Shown here in pieces: positions 39,664 through 54,348 of a DNA stretch of 64,000 bases. The stretch's first letter is position 1. Each line of letters starts with the position of its first letter. The notes under the pieces are model-generated. The model did no database searches and had not been told where the DNA came from. It saw only the letters and a program-made list of their open reading frames with translations. Location: NCBI RefSeq assembly GCF_000002425.4, contig NC_037266.1, positions 4,287,350-4,351,349 of the forward strand, written 5' to 3'. This stretch comes from Physcomitrium patens. Its lineage: Eukaryota; Streptophyta; Bryopsida; Funariales; Funariaceae. Both the position numbers and the translations under genes were made by a program.

Positions 39664-41886
39664 TGTTATAATACAACTATATGATAAAAGATAAAATATA
39701 GATTCTATTATAAAAGAGCTTAGTTGAAAGGTATAATAGCAAAAAATGAATAAAAGATAGGAAGGTAATAAAATATTTTAGTATTTATATTTTTTTATAA
39801 AAAAATTTTTATTTAATTTTTATAGCTATAAATAAGAAAAAAAGTAGATTAAAAATAATAATAATATAAGCATCTTTAGAAGAACGTTAAAAGTAGTTTG
39901 TAGAAAAAAATACCTTAAGAAATCTAAAATTGATGTTCAAAGAGGACCAATTATGAACCATGATGAAAATCAGATTCTAAGGTGCAAAATCATAGTCCTA
40001 TGGTAATTCTAGGATTTTGTTTTATAGATCAAAGAATAAATTTTAGAGCAAACTAAAACAAGCATCTTTGGATGTTGATTTTAAATGATTTCAGTTTGTA
40101 ATAATTATATGAAAGCTTTGCAAAGTTAAGACTCATTTGAAGTGACTTTTGAATTTGAGATTTATAAAGATTTTATACTTTGGAGAATTCTTTGAGATTG
40201 CTAGATGATCTACCATTTCATATTATAACACAACTATATGATGAAAATATAATTAAAAATAAAATTTTAATTAATATCTAATCATCTTGATTCAATAATA
40301 ATTCAAGATATTTAAACATGGCTTTTATAAAAGCTTCTTAGTTTATTTTCTTGTCTTAATAGCTAATAGATTAAAGGTTGGTTAGTAATTTTTCCTACTA
40401 GGCTATAAAAACTCTTTTATTGCTATAAAAAAGCCATGAATTAGTAAAAATATGATAGAAGGAATAAATAATTAATATTATTGATATTAAGATTAAGATA
40501 GAATTAGGTTAAAAAATCCCTAAGATAGGTTGGATTTATATTTAGGGATTGCCTATTTTTGAAACAAGATCAAAATCAGACCTCTAGCCACTAAAATTGA
40601 TGCCTAAGGCAAATTATAGAGGCATTTGGAGATTGGCAATTAGAATTAGAGAGCTAGCTTTAAGGTTATTCTAAAAGCATAAGGCTTGTTTTTATAGGAT
40701 TTGGAATGATTTATGCAATTATTGTGCAAAATCAAAGTTAGTATTAATGACTTTAAATTTTTGGAATACAATTAGAACTAGCAATCTTGACTAATTTGTG
40801 CAATTAGTATTATATCTATAATTAAAAATTTTATGATGGTTAGTTAATTGAATGTACTAAGTATGTATAAAATCTTATATTAATCTAACAATGTAGTTGA
40901 GAGATATCTACTTTTTGATAGAAGTTAATATCAGAAGTTGGCAATTTGAGGTTAGATAAGATTTCTATAATATTTAAAGATCTACAAGTTGAAACAAGGT
41001 AAAATTTGGCATAATATTAGAAGACTTGAAGATTAAGCTACAAACTAATTTTGAGCTGATCTTAATAATTGAAGAAGGAAAAATTGCTCTTGACGCATCT
41101 GCATCATCTTTTAAAGTTGGCAAATGAATGACATTAGTACAATGTTTTGGATGTTTTCTCAAAATTTATAAGTTGAATTGGACTAAATTTTTTTGAACAT
41201 ATAATAGACTAATAATAGTATTTATGTAAAATTTTACAATAAGTGGATGGTCAAATTAAGTTTTATAACTTATTGAAGTTCATTGATTAGGATTAGAGCT
41301 TGCAAAGAAAATTTAAAATTACCTAATTATGAAAGTAATAAAATAATTGGAGTTTGTGTATGGTTGAAATTACTAAAAAGAGTATTTTTAAGTACTTTGT
41401 ATTGGCTTTAAGTACTTTTGAATTAAAATTAAAATTATATTCTTCTTATATAAGTGAAGCCTATTAGGATTTTTTAGATACTTGTAAAATACAACTTCAC
41501 CTTCAATAACCAAGTGCCTAATGCATTTTCAAACAAGACAATACATAATACGGCAATAAGTGAATTTTTTAAAATATATTATTATAATTATATTATATAC
41601 ATATTATAAGTATGAATTTAATTAAATAATAGATTTAAAGGCTACTAAAATTAAAAAGTATTGAAGTCTCAAGAATTAAAGTTTAAAAGATTAGTGAGAG
41701 ATTCTAAGATTTGTAATGATGTACCAAGTAAATTGACATAGAATTTTTTAGACTAATAGTAGACATAATTTCAAACAATTATGTAAAGTTTAAAAGAAAT
41801 TAGATAGTAAAATTAAGAGATATTGGCATTGAAAAATTAACATTAAGATTTGAGAAGGAAATATTAAAGATAAGAATTCAAAAAAA

Positions 41887-41890
<4 letters not shown>
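39664..41890 (+). mobile_element. Fossil LTR split by a second LTR of the same superfamily
   Basis: The outer LTR occupies 39664-40215 and resumes at about 41575-41890. Its blocks follow those of the LTR at 54349-56160. A second LTR (about 40222-41570) sits inside it. The right end is cut off at the (TA)n tract. It is heavily decayed. Confidence 0.7.
40222..41570 (+). mobile_element. Solo LTR nested in the outer LTR
   Basis: Close relative of 32396-33715, with the same block order and length (about 1.35 kb). It starts TATTATAACACAACTATATG and ends after CCAAGTGCCTAATGCATT. No internal coding region. Confidence 0.75.
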
Positions 41891-42024
<134 letters not shown>

Positions 42025-42029
42025 GATAT

Positions 42030-43900
42030 ATTTATTCAAAAAGAAACTAGAATCGCTATTTTCAAAGACTAGAAATCTATATACTCTTGAAATTAGACTA
42101 GAAGCAAGAAAAGAGTTAATAAAAGTGAAGAAGTTCTTACTCTTATTTTTACATATATTATTTAGCTAAGAGCTATGTGACAATATTCTAAAGGACCTCC
42201 AATACATATCTAATTTGCATGACACATATCTAATTTTGCGAGAGAAGTTTCCTACATGTGCATAATATGGCTAACTTTTACCATAAGCTACCAATATGTG
42301 TTATACATGGTTAACTTATTCGCCAAATTTCTAACCTATCAATCAATTACAAATATGTGTAAAGTCAAAGCAACATCTATAAAGTTTTTAAGAAACTTTT
42401 CTATAAGATATTATCAAATTTATTTATTTTAATATATTTTTATTTACTTATATTATTTAAGTAATTATTAAAGTAAATACATATGTCCATGGTATTATCT
42501 TTTCTTCTAGAGATGAATTTCACAAGAAGTAGTGATAACATATTGAAGAAGTCTAAGATGCAACAAATTATATTTGCCACATATTCTAATATTTGTTTTG
42601 TATAAAGGTAATTCATAGGTCTTCTCAGTCATTGATAATGCCTCATTCCAAGACAAGTAGTCTACCTCAATATTTGATTATTATTGAGGCCTTTATAGCT
42701 TCTTTCAAACAAAATATTTGTTACTCTATCAAGAATTATTTTTCCCTCTAATAAAATTACCAAACATTGGAAGTCTATTCTAAGATTGTGATACCAAATG
42801 CATTGTATCTTGCCATCTATTTGAAGAAGAATATATCATTTTTGAGGATCTTTATGTTTATTCTGTTGTCTTTAAGGTTGTAACAACTATAATGTTTCAT
42901 ATAATAACTTTGCAAATAATAACTCTTGAGTTAAATTTGTTGGCTATTAATTCTCAATTTCTTTAGCAATACAAAAAAAACCATAAACAAAGATAAATAA
43001 TAGAATGCAATTTTCATTAAACCTCATTTTTTTTATAATAAGAATTTTTTCGAATTTTCAACTTTATTTTAAAAGATAATTATAAGATTCTTGACTAACT
43101 TTTATATGTATTCACTAATATTATATCTATGCAAATGAACTAGATATTTCTATCTAAAACAATGCTACCTTAAGTCTGAGATTATTATTCACTTTTATAA
43201 AATTAGGTGGAAATTATCTTCTTCCTAAGAGATTTAGTATCTTATATGGCTCAAAAAAAATCATATAAAATATAGGATGGATCTTTAAAGGCCCTAATAA
43301 GTATAATTAATATAAAATTGGATTAATATATTTATTAATAGAAAATAATTAAAGTCTATGGTAATCCAATTTGTCACAAAAATAAATAGACTTGATATAT
43401 AATAAAATAATCATACCTTGTCATTAAAGTAGAATTAAGATTTTTTCTTATGATAGGCATTTGTATTTATTTTTTGTGATTTTTGAGCATTTTTTTAGAT
43501 ATATCTTTATTAATTTATGTACCTTGAATAAAAAAAATTTCAAATCTTTTGCCATAAGCTTATCAACTTTTGAGAAGTATAAAATATCAAGTTGTAGATA
43601 ATAATCATAATTAGCATAAAAATTTATTAAGTAGGAGAATTTATTATATTATTATAAGCAAAGTTAGCCAATAGCAAAAAAAAAATTCAATCATCTTAAT
43701 GGTAGTTGATTATATACTTCAAATGCTACTCCAAAATTTTATTCATTTATTCTAGTTATCCATCAATTTAAGGATGAAAAGCCAAAGATAATTTTATATC
43801 TATCTTAAGAATCTTGAAAAAAATTCTCCAAAATCTAAATAAAAATTGAGTCTTCTTATTCAATATAATATTCTGAAGCAATCCATGATAGCAATAAATA
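42030..43900 (-). mobile_element. Partial third copy of the chromovirus family
   Basis: It holds a 3' LTR lacking its outer end (about 42030-42494), then the 3' end of pol on the minus strand, with blocks matching 27,180-28,640 up to the integrase C-terminal part, where it stops at about 43,900. It is the most decayed of the three copies: almost no CG and many breaks. Confidence 0.7.
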
Positions 43901-43929
43901 TTGTCAATTTTTTCACTCTTAAAATATTT

Positions 43930-44500
43930 TCAAATAAACAAAGATTATTACATACAACATATTCATTGTTACAAATCAATCATAAAGTATGTAATTTAAA
44001 TCAAATATAAATGTACATCCAATATACTTTCAAAGAAAGATTAGTAATCTATACCAAAGTAAGTCAAGCTATCTCTCATATTACAAAGTAGGAATGTAAG
44101 AGTGCAAGTGTGAAAATAAGAGAAATCCTAAAACTTTATTAAAATGGCTAAAATACCATAGCAAAGTAATCCCTTACAACAAGTTCTTTCACTCTTAAAA
44201 TCACTTACAAGACTTAATTTTATAAGGATGTAATGTCAATTATTTTTTTCCACTTAAATATTCAAATTATAATTGATACAAATAAAATCAACTAATAAAA
44301 AATCTATCAATGGATGAAAAACCACTAATCAAACTAAATTATATAAATTCAATGGGATTTGGCACTTAATGCCATATCATAAAATAGTTGTCATATAAAA
44401 AATTTTATTACATATAACATATTAATTATTATAAATCAATCATAAAATATGTAATATAAAATCAAATACAAATGTACATCCAATATACTTTCAAATGCGC
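43930..44500. repeat. Left terminal region of the second-lineage fossil, with a direct repeat of about 90 bp
   Basis: A segment of about 90 bp (ending AAATGTACATCCAATATACTTTCAAA in sense) occurs at 43,940-44,030 and again at 44,395-44,490. The intervening 340 bp match 52,670-52,960. It may be an LTR with an internal duplication, or a short element that landed in an LTR. Confidence 0.5.
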
Positions 44501-47500
44501 TTTATAATTAATTAGGAACTCTTTCAATCAAGTATGACTATAAAATTGACATTATTGAAGATGAATACTACAATGATGTAATTGCCGAAGTGTATTCTTT
44601 CAAACTAGTATTATAATAATTAAATCACGAGAGTATTTAACAAACATAATAGAATAAATCTTCAATCGTTATTAAGAGATGATGCATAGCTAAAAGAATT
44701 CTCATAACAAGGATAAATTCAATTTCTTGATGAAAAATTCAAAAGATGTAGTATCAAATATGCTATATGCTATCCACATTGGCATTGATCATACAAAAGC
44801 ATGGTAGCAACTCCTTTCTTCTCACTACATATAAAATAAAGAAAGTCAATTGATATAGCTATTAATTTAGAATGTATAGAGTTATTAATAAAAAGATAAT
44901 AAAGAACACAATTTTTTGAATGCTTCCAATATTCTTATCCATTTTTCACTTCCAACAACAAAATACTATAAGGCAACACATCCTTTACATGTAAAATTAT
45001 GTGCCTTACCTTAACATTATGTATTGTAGGTACCTCACGTTGCAAATATACATAATTTCTTTTAAAAAATCTTTATAATTGAGGTTGATAAGCTCTACTA
45101 CAAATGCAAGTGTATCATAAAGTATTGCTATATTGAATAATAGATAAGTTTTCAATAGTCATAGGTATAGCTAATTTAAAAAACTCTATTTGATCCTATA
45201 GACATTGAGTCTAAACATCAAGAAGATCTTGTTCTATAATTAGAGTTAGTTTCTTATATATATTGAACTAAATAGAATTGATTCTTGTTTATATAATAAT
45301 TGATAAGAACTATAAGATATCAAAGATATTTGTGTATTGAAGCAGTAATCCATTGCAATCCATAGCAATATCAAGTCTCAATTATGATAGTTGCGATGAA
45401 ATAATGCATACTTTCATAAATTATGTTTGATAGTTTGAATAATCCGCTTAGCTAGGCCATCTATCTTAGGATGGTTTCTAGACATGGTATGATGATCTAT
45501 CAAAGTCTTTAGTATATAAAGCTTTAAAATTCCTAAAATATTCTTTGCTTTGATATATTAAGACTTCAATAAGTACTTCAAATTATACCAATACTTGATC
45601 AAGAAATGCTATAGTTTTTAATTTTAAAGAACTTTGTGTAAAAGCTACAAATTTAATCCATTTAATAAAATGATCTACTATCACCAACACGTATTTAGCT
45701 CCACATGAGGTAACAATAAGTGATCTAGCAAAGTCTAAAGTCCAAAGCTTCTCTTTCATAAGATGAGTAATTTATCTTTCTATTGTTATTATTTCTAAAA
45801 AAAAATATAATAATATATTTTTATTCTATATCATCTTTTTGTATCAAGATTACTCCTAATTCTACTACATTTCAATCTATGTGTAGTTGAAAAGATCTAT
45901 TGACATCCAAATTTCAAAGTACTAAGTTGAACTCAATTTTTGCTTCAATGTATGAAATACATGTTGTTGCTCATGATCTCAAGTCCATGGTTGATCTTTA
46001 TTCATAAGAATAGTTATTGACTTAGTAATAATAATAAAGTTTTTAACAAACCTTTAATAGTAGTTTACCAATTTTAAAAAAGTCCAAAGTTATGAAACAT
46101 CTCTTAATGTTGGAATTTTCTACAAGACATCTATATTTACTTGTTGTATGCCAAGTCTTTTTGGAATAATTATGTGACCCAAATATGATAACCATTCATA
46201 GAAGAATTTATACTTTTCATGATGTAAACATAATCTCAATTATTATAAATACTCAAATATTGCTTATAAATTCTTTATATGATCTTGTGGGATATTATTA
46301 AAAATAATAATATCATCAATGTAGCATGTAGCAAATGACAAGTCAAATAAAACTTTATCCATCACTTGTTGAAATTCAATTGGTACATTCTTAAGACCAA
46401 ATAGAAGGAAATTCCAATGATAGAGTTGATCTTTGTCATCTTTATCAACTGTCTAAAATATTATCTTTATCTAATCTTTAAGAAGTAATGGTAATTGGTG
46501 ATAACCAGATCTTAAATTTAAAGTGCTAAATATCCAAGAGAATCTTATTGCATCAAATAATTCTTCTAGCATTGACATCAAATATCAATTATACTTAATC
46601 TTAAAATTAATTAGATGATAGTCTCCATACATCCGCTTCTCTTTGCAATTATCAAAAATATCTTTCTTTGAGGATATAACTATAGCACAAGTATACTCAC
46701 CACTGGAAAATTCAATCAAGCCTATAGCAAATAATTCTTAGCAAGAAACTTAAACACTAGCTTTCTTTGAGGCACTAAACTTGTAAGGTCATTAGAAGAT
46801 TGGATGATCATCTTCCAATTGAATGTGAATAAGTTTATCTATATAATCTTCAAGATCTTCAAGATTAAAGGAAAAATAATTATAATACAAGTAGATAAAA
46901 GCTTATATTCTTTATGCTTTATTATTAGTAAGATGTGGCTGTAATTTCAATGACCAAGCATCAAACTTTGTGGTCTCTTTTTTCACCAATAGAGAACTAC
47001 TATATGCTAGCATGGCCTTTAACTACTAATTTGTTAAAAAAACAACTCCTATGCATTCAACATCTTCATTCTTAATCAAATGAGGAGTTTCATAACTACG
47101 ATATTTGTGTGAATTAAAAATTTTGGTAGAATATAGGATATCTTTCAAAAAAAAATTACATAAGAAAATCTCTTGAGAATATTTTTTTCTAAATTTTCAA
47201 CTAAAATTACAAATATATAATGAGCTTATAACTTATAAATTGTATACTTTTGTAAATAAAAAAATGATTTAGATTCCTCAACTTTAATATGTTCAAGATT
47301 CATTGCCTCTTAATAATTGTTATCTAATCTTAGAGTACTAACATGGTCATAAAAATGATTTGGAATAGTAAAGCATATGCTAAAAATCCATATTAAAGTA
47401 TTGAAGTTCATAGCTTGATCTAAGAAAAAACAAAATTGTCCTTCAATAAGATCATAAGTAGCCATGATGTCAATTAAAAAGCTTATAGCATGCTTCTTTT

Positions 47501-49791
47501 CATTGACATTAGATTCTTCATAGGTTTGTGAATGGACATTCCAAATCATATGAGGTCCATGTTCTCAAAATGTAAATGATACTAAAATTTTTATAAATAT
47601 AAGAAATGCGGTACAAGATGCCTCCATCTTATTAACCATAGTAAGAGGAGGTTCATCAATCTTAATGACAACCAAAGAAATTTAATTATCATTCAAGATA
47701 TCATCAACATGGTGTCTGAGAAGTCATTTAATTTTTAAAAGTGATTTTGTAAGCACTTGAAATAATACCAAATTAATCCAAAGTAAATGAGGTCAATAGA
47801 TATAAGAGTCTAAAGCCACAATATCCACAAAGATTGGAAGACCAATGAATTAGTTAATATATTGATAAGTTTCAAACACTTGTATTCAAATATCTCTTAA
47901 TAGTAGTATATTTTTAAAAATATATCTAAGTTATATTTGATCCATAAACTAATATTGTATGAGCCACATCAAATCTATAAATAAACTAAATTAAAGATTA
48001 TCTAATCCTTATCATGTTTCAGTATGTAAATGACCTTAATAAGGCCATTTAATAATTAATAAGTCTATGTTGGCTAATCTCTTTAATTCCTCATTACTAA
48101 TGAAGAAGACATCACAAGAAAGTTAGCTAAAATAATCAATAATGATAGGAGGTTGTAATTATTTAGAGTACATAACCAATAATCTTTAGATATAATGTCA
48201 AGTTGCTTGATTAGGTGCAATTCTAGTATCTATATAAATGTATCATCAAACAATAAATCCAGCCTCTAATACTACTATCAAACATGTATTAATGCTTATA
48301 AAGAGCTCTATAAAGATAATATCTCCATTTGATGGATGTAATTGAATAGTTTAAAAATAAATAAGTAAGAAAAAAGATTTTGGTATCTTTTATATATCCA
48401 ATAAAGATACAATGTCTTTACATTGGTCGAAAAGTTTTACATGTATTTTTCAAAGAAAAAATGGATCCTTATGATATTTTGCATAAACTTCTAAAGATGG
48501 TGGATTAGGTGGTCTTATAGAATGGAATATGAAGGCTAATGTCTCTTCTAATAGAATCGCTCCATAAGACAAGTTAGATACCAATGCACTACAACTAAAT
48601 AAGATTTTTGCTAACATACTCATAGTAATTGCTACAAATGTGATTGAAATGAATTCTTTCTTTCTATCACCAACAATCCATCTTGATCAAATCCATGATT
48701 CTATAATCTAATTATCTAAGCCAAAATCAAATAGATAAAAGAATTATTGACCCTTTAAAATATCATAGTTATTGGCTTTAATCATTGCATACTTTAGAGA
48801 CAACTATGAATAAAGTAGATCAGATATAGTGCAAAAGTTTAATTGTAAAAGTTTTTTGGTATAACTGGTAGCTTGCTTCATATTCTTTACTAAAGTAACA
48901 ATAGTGAAACAACAAGGTTTCAAGTCTCTAGAAGTAAATCTTAATTCTTGAGCAAGCTCCTTATTAATTATAATTAGTTGAGTCTCAAAATCCAACATAA
49001 CATGCAAAGATGTAGCATAAATGGTATTACCACCAATATGACTAATAATAAATATATTATTATTATTAACTAATAATATAACTTATAGATATTAATTTTG
49101 ATATTTTTGAGTAGATTTAACTATAACATGACATAAAAATGCTATCTTTGTAGCCAATGATACTTCATTGGAAGGATTTATATTTGTGGCCTTTAAATGG
49201 CCTTCATTAAATATGCCAATAGCTTTAGTTGCAAGTTTTTCTTATAATTTAGCTAAATCTTCCTATATTAAAGAATTTATTATTGCTTGAGCTTCTTTTA
49301 ACAATAATATAGGTACTTTGTCTTCTAACATTTTATTAGCCAATTAAAAGATCCTTGCTTATTTAAATTCTAAAGCCAATAAATCAACATAAAAAAATAT
49401 AAGCATATTCAATAATTTTTAAGCCAAAGTATGTACAATATTTTTAATATTAATATCTTCATCTTGTATTGGAGTTGAAATAAAAGACTTTGCTACAAAA
49501 TTAACATCTGCAAGGCCAAATGATAAAAATAATTATACATTCATATTAGGATCTCCATGATTGCTTAGATGGCAAAAAAAGGCTCTAATATCCCACTTAT
49601 TATAATTGCCATATTTTTAAATGTTATTTAGGCATGTGTAGTAGTTGCAACCACCATTTGTCCTGATGTATATATAATTTTTTAGAAAAGAACTTATTTC
49701 ACATCTAGAAATCATATGAAATTTGGTGACTTTTCCTAATGAGGCCACACTATTGAATCTCTTTTTTAGCTCAGCAATTTTAGCTTCTAAA

Positions 49792-49795
<4 letters not shown>

Positions 49796-49822
<27 letters not shown>
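49796..49822. repeat. T27 homopolymer
   Basis: Twenty-seven thymines in the gag part of the fossil, which read as a lysine-rich stretch on the minus strand. Confidence 0.9.
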
Positions 49823-49826
<4 letters not shown>

Positions 49827-51719
49827 CAAAGCATGTCATTTGTATAGATGTAATATAAAACAATTATCTTCATTGTGATTAAGCTTATGACAATGAATAC
49901 AATTTAATTGCTTTTTTTTTAGAGTTATTTCTTATTTTAGCCATCTTAGCTTTTGGCTTAGACTTCTCTATGTATAAGGATTTCTTCTTCTTAGAATAAT
50001 TGAGATCATTCTTTGTATGATCAGATTTATCATACCTCTAATAATATAGTCTTTTCAAGTTGAATTTTTATCAAGCTACTTGTAATAGTTGCAACCTTCT
50101 TGAACTTAGAGACATCCATTATCTAAGCTATTATAGTAGTAGCGTCATGTTAATAAAATATCTTATCATATTTTTTAACTTTAAAAAAATACTTGTGTCA
50201 ATATTGCCTTGCCATTATAGTTGAGAATAATTCTTAGTGTAGCTAAATCCAAGAGCCTCTTATCAATCTTAGATAAGAAAATTTTAAGAAGTTGGCTCTT
50301 AGCAAACACACTCCTAACTCTATTGCAAATCAAGCCAAACAAGTATATATGGTATATAGAGTATATTTTTTTTTACAACAAAAGTCTTGAATTTGTTGTA
50401 TTTGGTCACATCCAAAACCTCCATATTCATACTTTAAGTATTTAATAAATATTTGAAGAAACTCAAATGATAGTGGATCTCTTATTGTAGATAAAATTAC
50501 TTTTATTATTTAAATCATATGATACAAATTAAGTGGATTGTTAATTTAGAAAGTAGCTATTTCTTGTTATTTGATATCTTCCAAAGTTATGCTAATTTTT
50601 TTTTGGATTGGATCGTCTTCTTTCATTGTAGACATTAAACTTAAGATAGCACCCTCTCCTTAGGAACTGAAATAAGTTCTATACATGCCTCCAAATAATG
50701 CTCCATTTCACATAATTCATGTGAGTATTCTTCACTCTATTTTTTTTAGGTTTAAAGTACTTTTTGCTCCACGTATTGTGGTAAGAGCTCAAAAGCATAC
50801 CACTCATTAAAAGTAAGAGATCTTTCATGCTTTTCTTTTATCTATATTTGAAACTTAACTCTCTAATCTGGCAAAGAAATACCTCCAACTCTTCTTAAAA
50901 ATTTATCTTTTATTATATTATAAGGATCATCTTCTATCTCATAAAATGTATCTACTTATAGGATTTAAAGCCTCTGAAATATATCTAACATTGAAACATG
51001 CTAAAAAATCCTATTAATATCCATTTTAAGCTTAAAGTCCTCAATGTGGTCAATATCCAAGTAGTCTAGTGAAGGAGATTGATAATATTGACTCCTAATA
51101 TGCACCACAAAAAGAACTACTTTGATACTTGTAACTATTTAAAGGCTAAAAAAACAACTTGCGCTTACAAAACCACCAAACTTTGTAATTTTTGGGCAAT
51201 CAACTTTAGATTATTATAAGACTAACATATCTATAAATTAAAGAATCTTATTAGCCATCAATCTAACCTCATTTCTATGATATGCCTATCAAGACAAACT
51301 AGTATAAACACAAAATGGAATAATTGTAGAAAACCTTCAAAAATAATATCTACAATTACAAGAAGGTATCAAAAATAAAGTCCAAAAATCCACATTAGAT
51401 TTTTATTTTTAACAACTCATAAATAAACTAGAGTAATTGGTACTTTTTTATGATCAATGGTCACAAATTATAGAATATGTGATAATAAAATATAATTATA
51501 ATAAAATAAATTATAGAGGAATTAAAAAAATTAAAATTCACTCAAAAAGTAATCAATATTTAGTAAATGCTACTTCAATGCTTCAAATGTCCTCCACTCC
51601 AAAAATTAGACATACAAGTAGACTCTTTGAATTTTTTTTGTATAAAATTGATTTAAAAATAATAAAATTTGGACTTCATACGTATTTCAAGTGAGCTTTC
51701 AAACTTAATAATTAGGAAT

Positions 51720-52670
51720 TCTAAATAATGTGTTTTTATTTTTTATTTTTTTTATAATTAATATTTTATAATCATATATTAGGTCTATGACTACAAGATC
51801 TTATGGTTGTAGTTCTATTATTATAAATAAACTTTATCACTATGTATCTTGTCACTACAAAATATCTTGTGAATATGAACCTCTTGACCTCAAAGTCCTT
51901 TACTCATGCAATCTAATCACCATAACTCACCTAAGATCATAGATTGATGCTTTGAATTATAAAAAAATGTGAAAAGCTATCACTAGCCATTGCTTGTCAT
52001 GATAGATCCATATTATTTTGCACAAAATTTTGATGTACAATAGCATGTTGCACTATCTTGTACAAAAACTCTTGTATCCTCCCACCTTATTTTACAGCTT
52101 ACTTGTACAACTATTATGCATTGAAACTCTAAGCTACAACCTACAATTGATATGTAACTCAATCTTGCCTTGCAATGAGTCGTACATCTATGCTATCTAA
52201 TGTCACACCAAATTATTGCATCTACATTGTGAAAATTCTTACAACCTATATTCTAGCAGCTTCATTGCTATAGCTAAGCTTCTTGCTACAATCTTTCAAT
52301 GCCACCTTATAAGCCAAGCCAATAACTTGTTGTCATACTTTCACAACTTAGCCTTGTCTTACTATTTTGTATTTTTGACCACAATTTATAATTATTTTGC
52401 GTCATGGCTCCATGCTCTGATCTTATCTTCTATTATTGCTTTACAACTCCAATATTTCTCAATATTATATTCTACTCCTATATTCCAACATATTCTAATG
52501 TAGTATTGCAACAATAGCTCAGTTGGTTCTAATTCCTTGTATATTAGTGCCTAAATTTTAATAACAAAAATTAAATCCAAATTATAATTTTTATTTTTAT
52601 TTTTATTTTTTAAAATCTATTTCATTCTAACTTGTTATACTAAAAATTAAAAAAAAGAAATATTCTTGTT
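51720..52670. other. Cysteine/leucine-codon-rich stretch of unknown origin near the fossil's right end
   Basis: It includes plus frames of 60 and 95 codons (52018-52200, 52216-52503) with no recognisable domain. Its repeated TTGTAC, TTGCAC and TTATTG words suggest decayed GC-richer DNA. Position suggests LTR or untranslated sequence of the minus-strand element. Confidence 0.3.
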
Positions 52671-52989
52671 CAGTGAATGATTAAAAATCTACACCAAAAT
52701 AAGTCATGCTGTACTTACAAAGAGAGAATCCATAAGTGCAAGTGTGAAAATAAAAAAAAAAACCCTAAACCTTTAATAAAATAGCTAAAATACCATAGTT
52801 AAACATATCGTTATAGCAAATTCTTTCACTTACAAATCTCTCACTAGACTTGATTTGATTTGATAAAAATGTCAAGTTAAGAATTTTTTTCCACTTAAGT
52901 ATTCAAATCTTAATTGATACAAATAAATTTAATTTACAATGAAATTGTACTGTATCTTTTGAAACATATAAGTAATCTTTAAAATAGAA

Positions 52990-54346
52990 TAAATTATTCT
53001 TGAATTCAAAAATTGATATTCAGAGAGGACCGATTATCAACTTGGGCCAAAATTAGACTTTGAGACACAAAAGCATGCACCTACGATGATTCTAGGATTT
53101 TTTTACAAATCAAAGTATAAAATTAGAGAATAGACTTAATAAGGTTTCTATGAGCATTTTTTTTGTATGATTTAAATTTGCAATGATTTAATAAAAGCTT
53201 TACAAAGTCAAGGTTCTTTTAGATGACTTGAATTTTTGTGAAATAAAATAGGGTTGATGTTTTGGATAATTTTGAAAGCTTTATAGTAGATCTATAGAAA
53301 TTTTGTAAGTTAATGGATATAGTTGTACTTGATGTATATTATGAATTTAAGCTTGATTAAATAGATAAATTGAAGGTTCTTGAAGTATAAATCGGTAGGG
53401 GTTTCAAAAATTAGAATTTTAGGTCTAATGAAGATTTCTAAGATTTCTAGTAATTCGCTAATTGGATTAGAGTGAAATTTATATATATAGGTAGTAGACT
53501 TATTTTTCTACAAATATGTGAATTTTGAAATAAATTGAATGGTGTAAAAATGAGATATTAGCACTAAAAGATTAGCATCTAGTTTGGAGAAAGAGATCGA
53601 CCAACACCCAAGAAAATTTTAGGATTTTTCTTCTATTTGGTAAGTGCAATTATGTTCAACTTTATTATTCTTATTTTTAACTAAGAGATTGAGAGGTGTG
53701 TAAATTTTTAAGTAATATCAATGATTTAATGAATAAATATTGAGATTTTAATCTATCTTAGGATTGATTTGAGTTAATTAGGTTTTTTAGATTTGGTTTA
53801 GGATTTAGGATTTATTGAAGATTTAGGATTTGTTTAGGATTTGATTTAGGATTTAGGATTTGTTCAAGATTTGGCTTAGGATTTAAGATTTAGTAAGGAT
53901 TTGACCTAGGATTTGATTTAGGATTTAGGATTTGTTTAAGATTTGATTTAGGATTTAGGATTTATTTAGGATTTGACCTAAGATTTGCTTTAGAATTTGA
54001 TATAAGATTTAATTAAGATTGATTAGGATTTCAATTGAGATTAAAATAGAATTTTATTAGGATTTATTTATGATTTATTTATGATTTATTTAATTCTTTT
54101 TAAATATTTATTTTGAATTTCTTTAGGATTTTTTATAGTCTACTTATTATTTCTTTAGGATTTTTTATGTTTCTTTTGTAATTTCTTTAAGATTTCTTTT
54201 GAATTTTATTCAAGCTTGTTTAGCATTATTAAGGTTTAATTAAAATTTATTTAATATTCTATTAGAGTTTTTAGGATCTTATTATAGTAATTTTCCTTGT
54301 ACCTTCTATTGCTAGGTGCTTGGTGTATTATCAAGCAAGACTTCAC
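52990..54346 (+). mobile_element. LTR missing its 5' end, back to back with the next LTR
   Basis: Its blocks follow 54,600-56,160 (for example the GAGAGGACCGATTATC / GAGAGGGCCGGTTATG pair), and it ends in CAAGCAAGACTTCAC like the neighbour. It contains a tract of TTTAGGATTTG-like units (53,815-54,035). It is more decayed than the neighbour. Confidence 0.75.
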
Positions 54347-54348
54347 GT

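Larger units (their letters stand above)
43900..52990 (-). mobile_element. Fossil Ty3/Gypsy element of a second lineage, minus strand
   Basis: Parts on the minus strand, from right to left: terminal region (about 51,430-52,990), gag with a CX2CX4HX4C zinc knuckle near 49,840-49,900, retropepsin region (48804-49007), a linker domain including a 79-codon frame at 47310-47549, reverse transcriptase (about 46,050-46,720, YIDD at 46312-46323), RNase H and integrase core (about 45,400-45,750), and a left terminal region (about 43,930-44,500). Blocks shared between the terminal regions are 44,040-44,380 with 52,670-52,960, and 44,440-44,520 with 51,640-51,720. It is broken very many times. LTR edges are uncertain. 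Confidence 0.65.
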
